A stretch of DNA of 64,000 bases, from positions 13,353,795-13,417,794 of the forward strand of contig CM029383.1 in assembly GCA_017165825.1 (NCBI GenBank), given 5' to 3'. Each line of letters begins with the position of its first letter. Within the stretch, counting starts at the first letter, position 1. Under the pieces are notes generated by a model. The model was not told the origin of the DNA. It saw only the letters and a program-made list of their open reading frames with translations, and did no database searches. This document shows positions 12,801 to 26,564 of this stretch, one piece after another. The stretch comes from Hepsetus odoe. Lineage: Eukaryota > Chordata > Actinopteri > Characiformes > Hepsetidae. Position numbers and translations under genes: made by a program.

Positions 12801-14260
12801 CAGCATGCTAGCAAGTTACCACTTTCATCTATCAAGTAAAAGAGCATCTCCTCTGTGTATGTGTGTGTGCGGGTGTGTGTTTGTGAGTGAGATAGAATGA
12901 ATGTGCTGAATTCCTTTCTTGCTGATATGCATGTTTATTTTAGCACAGTTCCAAGGCCTCAGCAGTGGCTGCATTTCCTCTCTCCTCTCTTTTTATTCCA
13001 CATATTGGAAGAAACCAGCAGCAAGTTTCTTCCAATGTGAGATGTTCTCAAGAAGAAAAAAAAAGAAATATTTATATTACACACACACCCAGTGTCCCTG
13101 GTACTGTACATCTGCACAGGAGCCCTTAGTTTAATGAGTGTAAGCTTTTGATGGAACCTTTACTGATGGGTGGATGTATAGAAAGAGTAGGAAAAAAAAG
13201 CTGGATCAGATATCAGCTGGAAAAAAAAGATTGTAATCCAATCCTGCAACAAATCTAGTGTGCAAAAAGTACGCTGGGTCATCTTGGCTGAGTAGTCTGG
13301 CTTTGATCACTTAAACGCTCACGTTTTTAAATGAAGCATAGTTGTTTCTAAATAAATATGGGATCCTGCTGAATCTCAAACAACTCCCTGATCCCGACAA
13401 AATTAGAACCTCTACAAGCGAATGATTCACTAAATGCCCAGTAGGGAGACGTTTCGCCTATCGATGAACTAGTTGGTACTATTTGGATTCCATTTCATGA
13501 CGTATGAAGTGCATTACAGACTTGACATTTGAGATTTACCCTCCATTTCAATATCAATGTATTGATCTTTCCCTCCACTAGTTTCATGCCATATCTTATA
13601 ATTCCTTTCAGTTTAATTTAATGATACACATTTTTCTTTTTTTGTAAAAAGCATTTGGTTCCTAAAAATGTCATGGTTCTTAGTTCAAAGTAGTAAAGAC
13701 ACACAGGATGGAGTCAAACTCTTGTCAGTTTTTTAAGATTTGTTTTTGAAATGACATGGTTTGGTTCACACTATCTGTCAGCAGCTTCAGCTATACATTG
13801 CTGCTGAAAAAAAAAAAGCTAATAAATATTTAAAAAGGCTGCTCTTTGAAAGGAACTGTGTTTATCTCTTGCATTCTATGTGGAAGAGGCAAGCAGAAAG
13901 GCCAATATGTGCTCACCTCCATGTGCTCTCTGCCCAGACATGTGTGTGGGAGGAAAAGAGGTGAGAGGGCAGCGAGGAAGACCGTATGTGTGTATGTGTG
14001 AGAGGATGTTCGCTGTGCCCATTAGGGCTTGGGGGCCAATTAGGAACAAAGCCCCCAGCAGTGTGCGAGACCAAACAATGTGCTCTGTCACACACAAACC
14101 CATTTACGCCTGCGACCGTAAGTGTGTGTGCTCTTACCGCTTTCAGAGCGAGATATGCACCATTAGCACTCCGTGCGTCTGTCACTGCCGCCTTCTCTGT
14201 CGCTCAGAGTCAGTGCACAGCAGCTCGTTAGGGATTAGATCACAACTCAACCATGCACAG

Positions 14261-14261
14261 A

Positions 14262-14288
<27 letters not shown>
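14261..14288. repeat. (AC)14 microsatellite
   Basis: Uninterrupted AC repeat. Confidence 0.97.
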
Positions 14289-14293
<5 letters not shown>

Positions 14294-14590
14294 TTCCACC
14301 TCTAATACACCCTGACAAGCACATGCAGACGTGCAGACAAACCATGCAACTATCATCACAGACACTACATTCTAGAAAACTGTTACATGTTAATGAGTGA
14401 TGCAGTTCATTAACTTTAATGTAAGCTGCAGCATTATGCATCTGACATGAAAAAAAAATGCTCACAGATGTTTTACCTACATACGGTTTTCTAGGAAACA
14501 TCAAGAGGCTATTAAATGTCAAATAATCTTCAGTTATTAGTAATAGTTCTGAACACTAACACTTACATATCATGAGCTTATTACAAGTTT

Positions 14591-14620
14591 GGGGGGGGGA
14601 AATAAATAAATGAATAAATA
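14591..14620. repeat. G9 run followed by (AAAT)n
   Basis: Nine G bases directly followed by AAATAAATAAATGAATAAAT, a compound simple repeat. Confidence 0.85.
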
Positions 14621-15187
14621 AAAAAAATCGATGTGGGCTGCCACTTTTGCACTGCCCCTGTCTGTAGTGGTAAGTTTTACACGGTGAGGAAACAAAGACA
14701 GCTTGTTCTCTTTCATACTTTACCACTCATAGGGCAAGCAGGTCTTTCCCACTGGCTACGCCGAAACGAGAGAATCCTCCCATTAGTCGCGATGCTCGGG
14801 TTTGTAGAGAGCTTTTTATGAATGAGGACTATGTGAAGGAAAGGGTTTTTGATTCAGGCGTACTGGTCAATTGCTGAAATAATAAGCTGAAATCCGAGGC
14901 GAGAGAAGGGATACTGATTGCTGCTGAATGCAACTATGCCGCTGTATTTTTGCTGTTAAATGTGCTCCAACCGTAAAAAATTGGTTAACGCTGAACCAAA
15001 CCGTGGACACGGAAAAGCAAATTGTACATTGGAAAAGGTAAAGCATAACAGACTTTCTAAATGTCTATTTATAGTAATTATAGGATTCCGCTTTAAATAT
15101 GAAACATTTTGTATCTTTTACAATAAGTATGAGCTTTTACAATGGCTTCTTTTACCGTGGACACACAATGTTCTTTACTCCTACAGT

Positions 15188-15315
15188 TTCCTAACTACAT
15201 TTACATTACATTTATTGCCTTGGAAGGTGTTCTGAACCTTACAATTTAATCATGCAACAGAGGTAGGAAAACGCAGCATTGGGACCCTTACCCAAGGACT
15301 CAGACACTCTGCTAA
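15188..15315 (-). mobile_element. Decayed SINE-like repeat (tail and body fragment)
   Basis: CTACATTTACATTACATTTA, then a segment ending near GGGACCCTTACCCAAGGACT, follows the layout of a widespread fish SINE read from its tail. In that family the ACATTTACATTACATTT end is followed by a body with an 'AAGGACCCAACA'-like block and a tRNA-like head. The head is not recognisable here, so this is a truncated, old copy. Assignment is from memory. Confidence 0.42.
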
Positions 15316-18148
15316 CAAGCAGGAATAAACACACAGCTAAAAACATGACATTACATGTGAGAGTGTGTTATTTCAGGCTTGTATTGTTTTAGGATAGGAT
15401 TAAGTATAGATTAATGGAGTCTAATCTTCTAAGTTAATATGTTGCACTGCCTGAACACGCCATCCAAAATTCAGTCTTAGACCACAGTGAAAATCATGGA
15501 CACTTCATTTAAACCTGGAAATACATTTTGAACAATTTGTAAATGAAGATGGATCAGAGGTGGATTTGGCAGCGGAGACGCTTTTGTGCAGACTTATGAA
15601 ATCCATTCCAGCTTGAATGCACAATGTCTTTAAAGCAAAAGGGGGCGAATATCAAATGACCTTCAAACCGTGGCATAGCCTAAATGCACAGGCTTCAACG
15701 GAACTGGGGGACAAAAATCAAATGCCTCATGAAGTGTACTTTTTACTTTTTCACCTGTGCAATTTAATGCACATTTCACTGTTAAGCATGTGGAGCGGAA
15801 ACCCATCGAGAGTGCGAGAGCGTTTTTTGTGAGAGCCACCTGCCAACTATAGCACTGAATCCACCCACGAAACAAAAGGCATGCAAATGAAGAGATGTAA
15901 TCTCATTTTCAGCGCAAGAAAGTCCTCTCCGAGGCCTAAGGCCAATTAAGAAAGCACATTCTGCAGGGCTAGACAGATGGTCGTCCTTCCGCCACGGCTC
16001 TACCTGGCTACCTCTCCCTCCGAGAGTAACGTTTGCCACGCTGCTTTAATTACAGCCTCCTACAAATCCCCTACACAAACACCTAACACCAACTGGGAGT
16101 TTGCCACCACAGAAGTAGTCAAACTCAAGGAAAGTTGTGGAGGGGAAAAAAATAGAATTCTAATAAGGGTCTCTGTGAATTACTAATGCATTAGCTGCTC
16201 TCCAGAATGTAAGTGTGGTTCAATAGTTGAAACGCTAATTGAGGCCAGGGGATGTGTGAACTGTGGGTCTGGCACAATAACTGACCGCAGGGAGGAGAGC
16301 AAGGTGGATTTAGACTGGCTTTATAGAGGGAGGAGGGAGAATGAGACATAGGCATGCAAAATATGGACAAACTATAGCCAACACCCTGCTGCACACTGCC
16401 ATTATGAAGTGGCTTGCAGTATCACATTACTGTATTAAGGGTAAGGATTGCATTTAATGAATTTAATTCCATTCATGGAAGTGCCTTGAGGCACCCAGGC
16501 CCCCATCAGAAATGAGGTAAAATAATAGAAAGATAGTAGTTTTATTAGTGATCAGGCTGGCTTTACTTCCATGCATATATAGTTGCCTGAAACTAGTGCC
16601 GCTAGTGGCAACTGTTTATGAAAAGCCAATCAAACTACTGGCAATGAACCACATGCTCATCATTCCTGCTGATGTATTTAAATGGGACTATCATATATAA
16701 ACAGAAGATGATCCCATGGACAAAAGTTGCTCATTTGTTGGTAACCCTTTAGCTTAAGCTATTTCGACAGCTAGAGATGACACCAGTCCAACACCAAGAG
16801 TTGGCTCCTGGCCGGGGTTTTCCTAGATCGTCCTGGACTTTGGATGGCATGTTCAGGCAGTATACAGTGTTGCAACATGATAACTGAGAAGATCAGACTC
16901 CATAAATCTACCCCTAATCCAAATTTAAAACAACATAAGCCTGAAATAACACACATGCAACGTCCTGTTATTAGCTGTGTGTTTATTCCTTTTGGGTGGC
17001 TGTTTTAATATTTCGAGCATGATGAGATACTTTCAGACACTTGAGTGAAGTACTTCCATTAAGAACAGCTCATTTTAAAGCACAGTACTTTGTACCGAAG
17101 CAGTATCAGATCTGTATCCATTGATACTCAAGGTTACAGTATCTGTATCATGAAAGAAAGGTGGTATTGTGCTATTTCCAACATCAATTTGAAGCTCTAC
17201 TAGCTCAGATTTGTTTAACCCGTGCACTTTAGCTATTCAATGCTCTTTTCTGAATGAAAAAAAACCCCAAAACATTAGCTGTTAATCTTGCTATCCAGCA
17301 AAACTACTAAATGCCTTTTATCCAACAATTATGATTAAAGCTGCTTTATAAAGCTCAAGTTGCTGGCATGTTGTAAGTTCTAGTAGCAGTGGTGGCGAAT
17401 ACATTTTTAGTACAGATACTTTACTTTCTCAGTAAAGGTAAAGCATATGGTCTCTGAACTATAATCAAATTATGAATAAACGTAGCTCCTGGAAGGACAT
17501 TTCTACTGGATATGTCTTTCCCAAGCTAACTGAATCTCATGCCATTTTAATAATTTTCAACAACAAATGCAAAAAAACTACTGAAAATAAAGGACATTAT
17601 CTTCACTGCTTCTCTTTTATCCAGGTCTCTACTAGCTCTCTCATCATGGACATGATATTTAATACACACTTTCCTCATAATTAGTCTCCCCCCGAGTTTC
17701 ATCTGTTTCAGCTTCTTACATCATTTATGCCTTTTATGTTGTTTACGTCTTGTTATGCTTGTCTTCAGTGATATGCGATGATGGACACACCAGCAGAGGG
17801 TCTTCTGTGTCTTTTTGTTAATTTAGGCTGAAATCGATCTTTGTGTTGGAAAGGCACGAAACAAGGCACAAGAAGCTTTTTTTGAAATGAAAAAAAATTA
17901 AAAATACTACAGTACTAAAAAAAAAAAAAAGATTAAATATAGTAACAAAGTATTTGTACTTTATTACCTTCTATCTCTGGCAAGAAGCTGAGTGAAATTT
18001 TAAACCTGTAAAAAGAGGCTTATTTACTGCAACAGATAATATTGTGATAAAGATAAACAAGCACTTTATTGTTCTGCCTTTATTGGATGATGTGCTGCAT
18101 CAGCCTCCCGTTGTGTGTTTTGCTTGCAACATGGCCCAGAGCAATTCT
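15316..18148. other. Noncoding stretch with a candidate regulatory segment
   Basis: No gene is recognised. The section 15,780-16,070 is CpG-richer than its flanks and contains an octamer at 15,881. The rest is AT-rich, with oligo-A runs near 17,890-17,930. Confidence 0.55.
15780..16070. promoter_or_regulatory. Candidate regulatory element with POU octamer
   Basis: Non-repetitive, relatively CpG-rich sequence with an exact ATGCAAAT octamer at 15,881-15,888 and a CCAATTAAG homeodomain-like core at about 15,941. It lies in the presumed first intron. The regulatory role is inference from composition and motifs only. Confidence 0.22.
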
Positions 18149-18193
18149 CACACACACCCACACACACCCACACCCACACACACACACACACAC
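18149..18193. repeat. (CA)n / (CACACC)n tract
   Basis: CA units with three CCCA interruptions, passing into a pure CA run. Confidence 0.93.
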
Positions 18194-18440
18194 TCCTGAT
18201 CAACCCCCCGCAACCGAGGCTGAAGGAAGCGATTGATTTTTGGATTTGCAAAACCTTGGGAGGCAGACCAATGAAACCTCCTCTCCATACATGCACTCAC
18301 ACCCTCTCATCCATGTACTTTCGGCACTACTGGCAGGCTGTGCTGAACTGATCGCCATTAATCAAACCCCTGTGACTCTCTTCTCTATAGAGGAGTGTAC
18401 TTAAACACACACAACGATCAGCTCAGGAGAGTTTGTGCAT

Positions 18441-18458
18441 GTGTGTGTGTGTGTGTGT
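18441..18458. repeat. (GT)9 microsatellite
   Basis: Uninterrupted GT repeat followed by GAGT units. Confidence 0.9.
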
Positions 18459-18459
18459 G

Positions 18460-19424
18460 AGTGAGTGTCCTCTATAAAAAATATGCATGTGTACTGCTTA
18501 CACAATACCTTTTGTCATTCCTTTTAAGGTACTCACTTGTGTCCCAGTACACCCTCGTGACACACCCACACAAACAAGAGCAGATCTAGACTACATCAAA
18601 GATGAATAATGAGTGACTGCCTGTTGTTAACCTCAGAGCAACACGAACTCCTGATTCAAAGTGTGCAGCTTGCTCAGTGCTGCTCTTGACCCTCAATACT
18701 ATAGTTAGACGGACAGCTTGTGTGCCGGTCATGGTCTTGTCACAAATCTGGCAGTAGTGAGAATGTAGCTATGAGACTGAAGAATTTCCCTCCCAATCTC
18801 AGATTAGATTCCCTCATTCCAGCAAACAACTGCAGGGACAAAGCTTTCATCTACATTCCAGTCAGGAGAAACATAGAAGTAACCATTTGGTACAAAACAA
18901 AGACAGACAGCGTGCCACTATCTACTTTAGGCTAGAACGTTCTTAGAGTTGATGGAGCTGGATGCCTTCCTCTTCTGATGGCATAGCTGAGATGTCTGAG
19001 CACTAGGGCTATAAAGACACACAAACTGCACAATGCACTACATGTAACACCTGCCCTGCGCAAAGTACTACAAAAAGGCTGCTTTCAAACCGGGGGCACT
19101 TTTAGGAGGGAAATGTGTGGATTTACAATCGGAAATCATTGTAGATGATGAATTACTCTTTTTTTTCTACAGTCACCAGGCAAAAAAGGAATGGAATATC
19201 ACCACTGATAAAAAATTTCTCTCTCAAACTTGACAGAAGAAGGAAAAACATTTTTAACATCTGTTTAGTTACCTTAAAAGTTTGCTGTTTATTTCTATTG
19301 GCCCATTTGTCATTACATTTTCTCAGAATGTAAATGGACAGCTGGTGTTTCCAACTAGTGTACAAACCTGGGAAAACAACAGTTATGAGATTTTCATTCA
19401 CAGTGAAATGCACTAGAGCTGACA

Positions 19425-19456
<32 letters not shown>

Positions 19457-21625
19457 ACACACACACATCCGTATGAATTAAAGATGCACTGATTTCCACT
19501 GAACAGGTGGAAGGGGAGAAATGGGCATTTCTTTGACCTCAAGTTGGCCCCATGTGAGCTTTGCAGGTTGAAGGTCATGGGGTCAGGTAAACAGCCCTGG
19601 AGGCCAGGGTGATTGTCTCAGCCTGTTGGCCTTGGTCCTGACACGGTCACTGTGGACGCTTCAGCCAGCCAGCTGCTTCAGGCATCACCGCACTTCCTCG
19701 ACAGCTCTTTTCTTAAAAACCTGCAGCTTTAAAGGATTGCTTTCTGCCCGCACTGCGCCCACACTACCCCCTGAGCCTGCAGACTGTGAGTGTTTGGGTA
19801 TGAATGTGTTTGTTGAGGAACATAGCTGACCCTCCAGCCACTCCAGTGGTCAGATATTTTTACTCTGCTCTCCAACTTGAGAAAAGCCTGAAGGTAAAAC
19901 ACAAAAGGAGGTATCAAACATTTCACACTGAAAGTGCTGCTCCTGGTAATGTAGCCTTTTTCGTTCCATTAGGTTAATAAATGCTAATACTAATCTGCAG
20001 TCCTGCGACGTGGATAAAACTCTATAGCCTGATGTGTCACTGGACATCAGTCCAATAAATACATTTAGTTTGAAAATATAAGGAAACATATGACAGCACT
20101 TATGCAGGGTTCATCGATCCTGTGATGTACAATCATATGCAAAAGTTAGTTCACATTATTCAGTGTGATCACAACCAGCTTTTTTTGCATTTCTGTTTAT
20201 TTGGAAAAACTATTTTTTCATGTCAAATTTAGCAAATACACAGTAGCTGTGCATTTAATGTGCAAAAATGTCTCTATGGAGAGAACAAATCAACAAAACA
20301 TGTCATTTGACCAGGTCTATCCCAACTTTTGGGCCAGTATTGCTAGTATACTAACAAATAATACAGTACACAACCCTAAGATCTTATATTAATGGTCGTT
20401 GCTTGAGAGGCCTGATTAGAGTCAACCACCTGAAAGTCAATTCCAATTGCCTTGGTGTGCGGGACAAAATGTGAATTCTAACGAAGGCAATGCTCATTTC
20501 ACCTCTCCAGCAAAAAAGGCAAGGCCCAAGTCTCAAGGTAACAGATAATATATGACACATGATACATCCTCACAGCAAGGCCAAGGGTTTGCCAAAGGTA
20601 TCGACTTGCTAACAGCTTAGTGCTTTTGCCTTATGCAGCTGAAGAACAAAAGGAACTCAAGTTTCTCATTAGCGGCCAATTGAAGATAATGCTTCTATCC
20701 ATATCACAACAGCAGCTACCACGATAGGACTGACTGCTCCCTTAATCACTCTAATAGTGTTTTTCCCTTAGTGGCTATCTGGGTGTATGAGAGAGCTTCA
20801 TTGTGGGCACAGTTTTAGCTCAGACTCATGGGAACAAAGTCCACCCGTTTCCATGTACAGATGCCATTAGCCTGATCGACATCCATGACAACTAGGCATT
20901 TCACGCCAAGCTATCACTCACACAAACGGGACACACACCTGAAGTCAGGGAAAGTCCATTTCACGCCCATGAAAGGGATCAAAGTTCAGTTTTCAAACAT
21001 GGTCTTTATTTCCCCACAGACACAGTGCTACTCTTTTTTTAAACCACGTTTAACTACCAAAAAAGACCATCTCTTATAGAACGAAGCACTTGAAATGCAC
21101 ATACTGACAACATAACGCATGTGAATGTTTAACAGCGGACCCAGCTGGCATGGTAAAGCAAGCTGCCTTAAATATTACGGCACCGCACTGTCTGGCGTTT
21201 GATTCCCGTTTGTGGTAAAGGAGCCAGCATACACATAAATCTGAGGAGCCTTCCGCCTCCACTAATTATGACCTTGAAAGATGAGGCCTCTAATTGCTCT
21301 GGTGTGTTTGAAACTGCTGCGAGGGGGAGCACTCTTAATGTAAAATACACTTCTCCCTCCACTGCCCTGCTCATTCTTTTCTGTTTTTTTCCCTGGGAGC
21401 AAACTTGATTCATATTCTGCAGGCGTTACAGGGCCGTCCCTGAAAGTGGTGTTCATCAAACATGGATGCTTTATTGCATTTTAGAGCTGAACATTCTGTT
21501 TTAAGAGGAATACCGTTGGATACTGCTGGGTGCTGTTCCGGGATTAGTTTGAGTTTTGGATTTCACACATTGACAGAAGTCTCTGGTTCTGTATGTTCAG
21601 GTTTATGATTTATAGAGGGATTGTA
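18460..21625. other. Noncoding stretch
   Basis: No gene is recognised. The sequence at 20,120-20,350 (ATATGCAAAAGTTAGTTCAC through CCCAACTTTTGGGCCAGTAT) has the wording of fish DNA-transposon ends I have seen, but it is too decayed to assign. Confidence 0.5.
19424..19468. repeat. (AC)n microsatellite with one TC interruption
   Basis: Two AC runs separated by a single TC at 19,451-19,452. Confidence 0.95.
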
Positions 21626-22040
21626 TATACTGATTAGTCATAACATGAAAACCTATGGTGTAGGTCCCCTCGTCCACCTGACCTGTCGAGGCATGAACTT
21701 CAAGAGACCCCTGAAGGTGTGTTGTGGTATCTGCCACCAAGAGGTTAGCATTAAATTATTTATGTCCCATAAATTGTGAGGGGCCTCTATAGATCTGACT
21801 AGTTTGTCTAGCCCATCCCGCGGATGCTCAATGGGCTTGAGTTGAGAATTATGTGGCTAACCTCTTGAATTCTGCTAGTTCTTCAGACCATTCATGAACA
21901 ATTTTTGTGGAATGGTAGGATAAATTATCCAGCTAAGAGAAGCAACTGCTATGTGAGAACAACATGGGAATAAAGGGATGTACTTTGTCTTAAACAATGT
22001 TTAGGCAGGTGATACATGTCAAATTAGAGCATACTCTGTG
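21626..22040 (-). pseudogene. Tc1-like transposon fragment with decayed transposase C-terminus
   Basis: TACTGATTAGTCATAACATG at the left edge matches the terminal inverted repeat of a common fish Tc1-like element. Next to it, the minus-strand reading of 21,783-21,860 gives fragments aligned to the Tc1 C-terminal block that follows the last catalytic acidic residue: PHNSQLKPIEH, then DGLDKLVRSIEA, corresponding to the family pattern P-N-S-P-D-L-N-P-I-E-H and so on. The right part up to about 22,040 continues the same gene order and then loses similarity, so the upstream two thirds of the transposase and the other terminal repeat are gone. Transposase would cut and paste the element in the nucleus. 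This copy cannot make it. Confidence 0.78.
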
Positions 22041-25000
22041 ATCAAAAGTGCCACCTTCTTTGATAACTTAATGATGCCCTGCTTCTCAGTCTAATGAGCA
22101 CGATACTGACTAACTCTGTGAGCACGGCCACATCTGCCAAATCTGTAATCTTTCATTAGCTGATCTCAGAAATTCCGTATCTAGGCTGGACAAGGAAAAA
22201 GCAGTCTCCATGGTCACTCCCTATTATCTAAAAGGCCCATCCTCCTTTCTCTTCTGACTTCCTAGTGGGAGAAGACCACCCACCAACCCTCACTACTTTG
22301 GGCCCAGTCAACTCAAGAGCCCTCCTTATAGGTTCCTAGGGAGGAGACGTTCTGGGAAAAGAAAGTTCTTTCATGCTGCCATTGGTTTTGCCTTAGAGGT
22401 TAATAGCTGTTGGCCACAAAGTGAGGCTATGCAGCAGCATGTGGGGGAGAAAGCATTTCCTCTATTATGCTGTCAACAGACATGAACACATTGTGGGTCT
22501 GTGTGTGAGAGAGCACAAGAGGGAGAACAGGACTCTGATTGACCGCAGATCTCCTGTAAGAAAGCCTGAGCCAAGCTTTACAGTTTAAACAGTCCAGACG
22601 TTTGTCATTAAGAGCGGATCTGTGGGCGCAAGTCCTCAGCACTCTGAGCAAAAGCTTCAGAAAGCCCATCTCACTCAGCGTTGGTTCAACTTGAGCCAGA
22701 TAACAAACCCGGGAGAAAAAAGCAGACAGGCAGAAATACTCATCAGTCTTCTCTAACTCACTGAACAGAGAAGGTCACCCTGTGAATCCCACTGCTAGAA
22801 ACAAAACAGATACACTGGCTGAAAACAGAGTTTTGGGGTTCTATTTTTCAGAAACACATTTCTGCACTGTTCACTTATTCTGGCTAGATTATCATTCATC
22901 ACTGCTGCAGGAAGTCCACCAATATTTCAGGTGCTGGCATATTTATAAGAACTGAGTCTGGTTTCCATGGTTTGCTAGTCAAAGGCCTTGAGCTTCTGGC
23001 CAACAGTAAAGGTCATCTGAACAAACTCCTCATTGTTAAACATGTGAATCGACATGAACATGTGTAATCACAGCAAGACTGAATCCCAGGTTTTAAAGGT
23101 CTATTCCAGGCATACAGGAGTACATGCTACATTTGTTAGGGTTATACGTTATTGCAGTTATTACAGTTGTTATAAAATGGTATAATACCAGTTATCCAGT
23201 ACTTTGTCATTCACTTAATTTGCTTTCTATTTGATATATTCTTTTTGTAAAGTGAAAATATGATGTGGTGTCACACAGTCACGCATTACTCAATAAAATT
23301 ATGATCAAAACAATTTTCCAGTGAGAGATATAAACAGGAAAAAGAGCAGAAGTATCAGCTTGTAATCAGTGTCTGCTGAGAACTGAAAGGGGAATATCTA
23401 GTGATAGTATCATCATTTTATCCCTTACCTCTTGCAAAGACAAATCCCTGCACTACTTATGAACCTTGCTCTCTGTGGCGCACAGCCTTGCACATGATCA
23501 ACTGCCGAAGCGGAGACTGGAAGCGTGTCGGTGACACCTCTAGTATTCCCGAGGGCAGAAGGTTGGGCAGTGAAAGAAGTATATGAATCCCAGACACAGT
23601 ATGACAGAAGAGCCTTTGAGAGTCGTGAAAGCTCCATTGAGAAAGCCGACAGGAGCGCTTAGGGAAAGAGGCCAGTAGAGGGAGGGCTGCTGGCCCCTGA
23701 GGGGGGCAACCAGGGCGAGGTCATGCTGATAACGAACCCAGAGAAAAACAAGCGGGAGAGAGGGAAAAGAGATATGAGAGGAGGACGGATGGTAATGGAG
23801 ATGAGAGTGTGGGGAGAGAGGGCCAGGTGTTAGTGATGCTGGCCACAGACGGGCTAGTGTTGGCCTCTCTATCAGGGAGTTTTGGAGCATGGGGGGATGG
23901 TTGAGGGGGCATTTAGAGGACGAGGTCACTCTTTCTACAGGGGATTCAGATAAAGCCCCATGGAGGGGGTCCAGACTAGTTGATGCCTTATCTGAGCATG
24001 TGCCCAAATCAACAACCTGCTCATATTAGCCCTGATAAGCTTGGCAGAACTTATGGACAACAGTGGTGGACTGAGGGGGAATGAGGAGAAGGGGTCCAAG
24101 CACTGAACCCAGGCAGGAAGTTCTGCTCTGACTGAAAGAATACCTTCCAGGCACACCTCTAAACTTGAGCCACACCACAAAAGCCAAATGCTAAAATTAC
24201 TCCTCAAACCTTCAAAACTGCAACTGATAATATTAAGAGTGGCCTTGATTCAAAACACTCCAAATCGAATAATCAAAGCGGGGACAGAATGTGCACTCTG
24301 ACGGAGTGGCTTCTGGTGACCTGACTACATCAAGGAAAACTGAGTGTGTGTGTTCACACCAAAAAGACGGTACTTTATCCCTTTCCTCCTGTAGATATAC
24401 TCTGAGGTTGCATGCAGGCAGCTCTCAATATAATTAAAATATGCTAATGCAATCCACACATTTGTGTCAAACAAGCCACAGTCAATTAAAGGAGGGGAAT
24501 GCTTTCCCTAACAGCCGGCCACTCTGGTTCCCAAGGCCTGCTGAAATAAACGAACCAGTCCGTTCTCTTCTTTGTGTGTTCAAGCCATTTGCCTTTAAGT
24601 GCACTTTATTCAGCTCTCATGCCATGCTCATATACAAATATGGAGCAAGTAATTTCCTAAGCTGTGCTGAGCTTACTGATTGCGTTTAACCAGAAATTAA
24701 ATTTCACACAGCCATTATTCCCACACATTGTTTCTTGCAGATATACATCCACAAACCATCTATTTTTTTCCTTGTTCATACACATAAACACACAGACTTC
24801 AGACGAACAGAAATCTGATACACTGTCTGGGCTGCAGACTTTTGTGCATCCTTATCATCAGTCATTTATCAACAAGATGACAGTTCTTATGAAAGAAAGA
24901 AACAAGCAAACAAAGATGAGAATAAAGTGAAATGCAATAATGTAAATCTTCTTTTCCATGTCCAAGGGCTTGCAAAGGCTCTTCATCAGTGATGTATCAA

Positions 25001-26530
25001 AACGCTAATGTCTGAGAACGCTTGAAAGTACCCTGCTTATCTACAGAGAAGACATGAAGCTGCTGTGGGCCTTCTCTCCGCACTGGTGACTTTTATTGGA
25101 TCTGAACCGATAGAGAGTTGAAAGGAGGCAGACTGTCTGATTAGGATGGAGGAAGAGATCAGACACACTTGCGCCCAGAGGAACCGCGTCAACGATGGTG
25201 GAGGCCTATCGTACGCCTGCTTAACCCTCTGCGGTTCTGACAAACAAACTGGCAAAATACTCTTTAATTAGCTCAGGTTATTTGAAGGTGCCAACACATA
25301 AATCCAGAATGCATATTTTTTGTCTTTCTGGGTTCAAAGTGCCAACAAAACAAAAGCAGGGCTTCCACATACCACCTGAATAGTGTTGACTACAAAATCT
25401 GCTGCGAATCTGACGGAAATATTTCTACACTGTGCTCCTTAATTCATACCCATGATTTTTACACCAGTCTAAAACACCACATTTGCACTCCACATTAAGC
25501 TCTTGCAAAACACAAAAGTTTGCAGAATCTGAATGTGTACTGATAAGACAGGGCAATATTCTAAAATATAAAAAATAAAATCCTATAAAGCAGTCTTTCA
25601 CCATAAAAACGCTCAAAGCAAAGCATTATTGATGTGCTTTTTTGCCTTTAGTAGAGCCTCCAGGTTCACAGAAGGCTACCCTGGATTAGCTGGATGATTA
25701 AGAAGTGCAGGAGTAACATTAAATTTCCGTTTCCTCTGATGATAAACTTCCTCCTCATGTGAGCTCTTGACCCACGTATCTGCTTGGCAATGAAGGCCAT
25801 AGAATTAATGGGGGGTAGCAGACTTGTGCTTACTGTAATGTGTTTGATTTAGTTGGGTCAAGAGTTGAACCACAAACATACATTTTTTTTTTTTTTTTTG
25901 CATATTTAGAGCTTCAAAAAGTGTGCTTTTTACTGCAATGGCACATTACTGTATTTTAACATTTTCATGATTATCTCTAAAGGAAGTACTCTACAAAAGC
26001 TTGAGCAGAGTCAAATTGCAGGCCGATTTCATATAATGCATAGAATATATGTAAAAAAAATATATATATAGAAAATATATATCATGTCAAGTAACCCATA
26101 ATCAATCCTCTGCCGTCCCACTACGAAAGAAAAAAAAATGTTACATTAACGAGGAGTTTTAATCTTCTGTAAGCTTCACAGTTAATTAAAGTCTTCGCAG
26201 GAAAAAAAATGATGAGGATTCAATGAATCAGACACACAGTTTATTATTGATATTTGCTAGAGTTTTGGAGCCCTTGCCTGTGGCAACAGGGGAGCAGAAA
26301 TCCACATGATTTCGTAATGGCTTTTGGCACATCCATTATTCAATATGAAATGGCCCGCAAGTTTATTTTACTGTATGCTCCCTCTCATATTTCGCTGCCA
26401 TTTCAGATGCAGCTAAATTTATTCAATACTGTTGTGTGAGGGAGAAGCGCTCCTACCAATTTATCATGCGGCCAGCAGTAGGGCTGGGTAATGTGTAGTG
26501 GGTGGCAGGCCGGGGGTGGAGGATGGGTCG
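22041..26530. other. Noncoding stretch
   Basis: No gene is recognised. The section 23,640-23,930 is purine-rich on the plus strand, which by composition alone leaves a 155-codon frame open on the minus strand. T17 lies at 25,883-25,899. A short AT-alternating patch lies at 26,050-26,080. Confidence 0.55.
25883..25899. repeat. T17 homopolymer
   Basis: Uninterrupted run of T. Confidence 0.95.
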
Positions 26531-26531
26531 T

Positions 26532-26564
26532 GGGGGGGGGGGGGGGGTTTTGAAGACACACAAC

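Larger units (their letters stand above)
9450..15185. other. Noncoding stretch with microsatellites and a long chance-like ORF
   Basis: No supported gene. It holds a CT-rich tract at 9,825-9,859, (AC)7 at 10,241-10,254, an ATGCAAAT octamer at 10,889-10,896, (AC)14 at 14,261-14,288, and a run of nine G followed by AAAT units at 14,591-14,620. The plus-strand frame at 10,889-11,494 (201 codons) is the longest in the window but resembles no family and ends in a lysine/glutamate-rich low-complexity tail. The section 13,880-14,250 is richer in GC and CpG than its flanks. Confidence 0.55.

Noticed and set aside
13880..14305. 141-codon plus-strand frame ending in Thr-His repeats
   Set aside because: The end is the AC microsatellite, the rest overlaps frames on the other strand, and no domain is visible.
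17060..17960. Possible fish repeat with 'AGTACTTT / TACTTTATTACC' wording
   Set aside because: Too diverged to align with confidence; left as unassigned AT-rich DNA.
20120..20350. Possible DNA-transposon remnant
   Set aside because: Only general resemblance from memory, with no terminal repeat or coding remnant.
23540..24007. 155-codon minus-strand frame
   Set aside because: Open because the plus strand is purine-rich. There is no domain, and proline/serine/leucine composition follows base composition.
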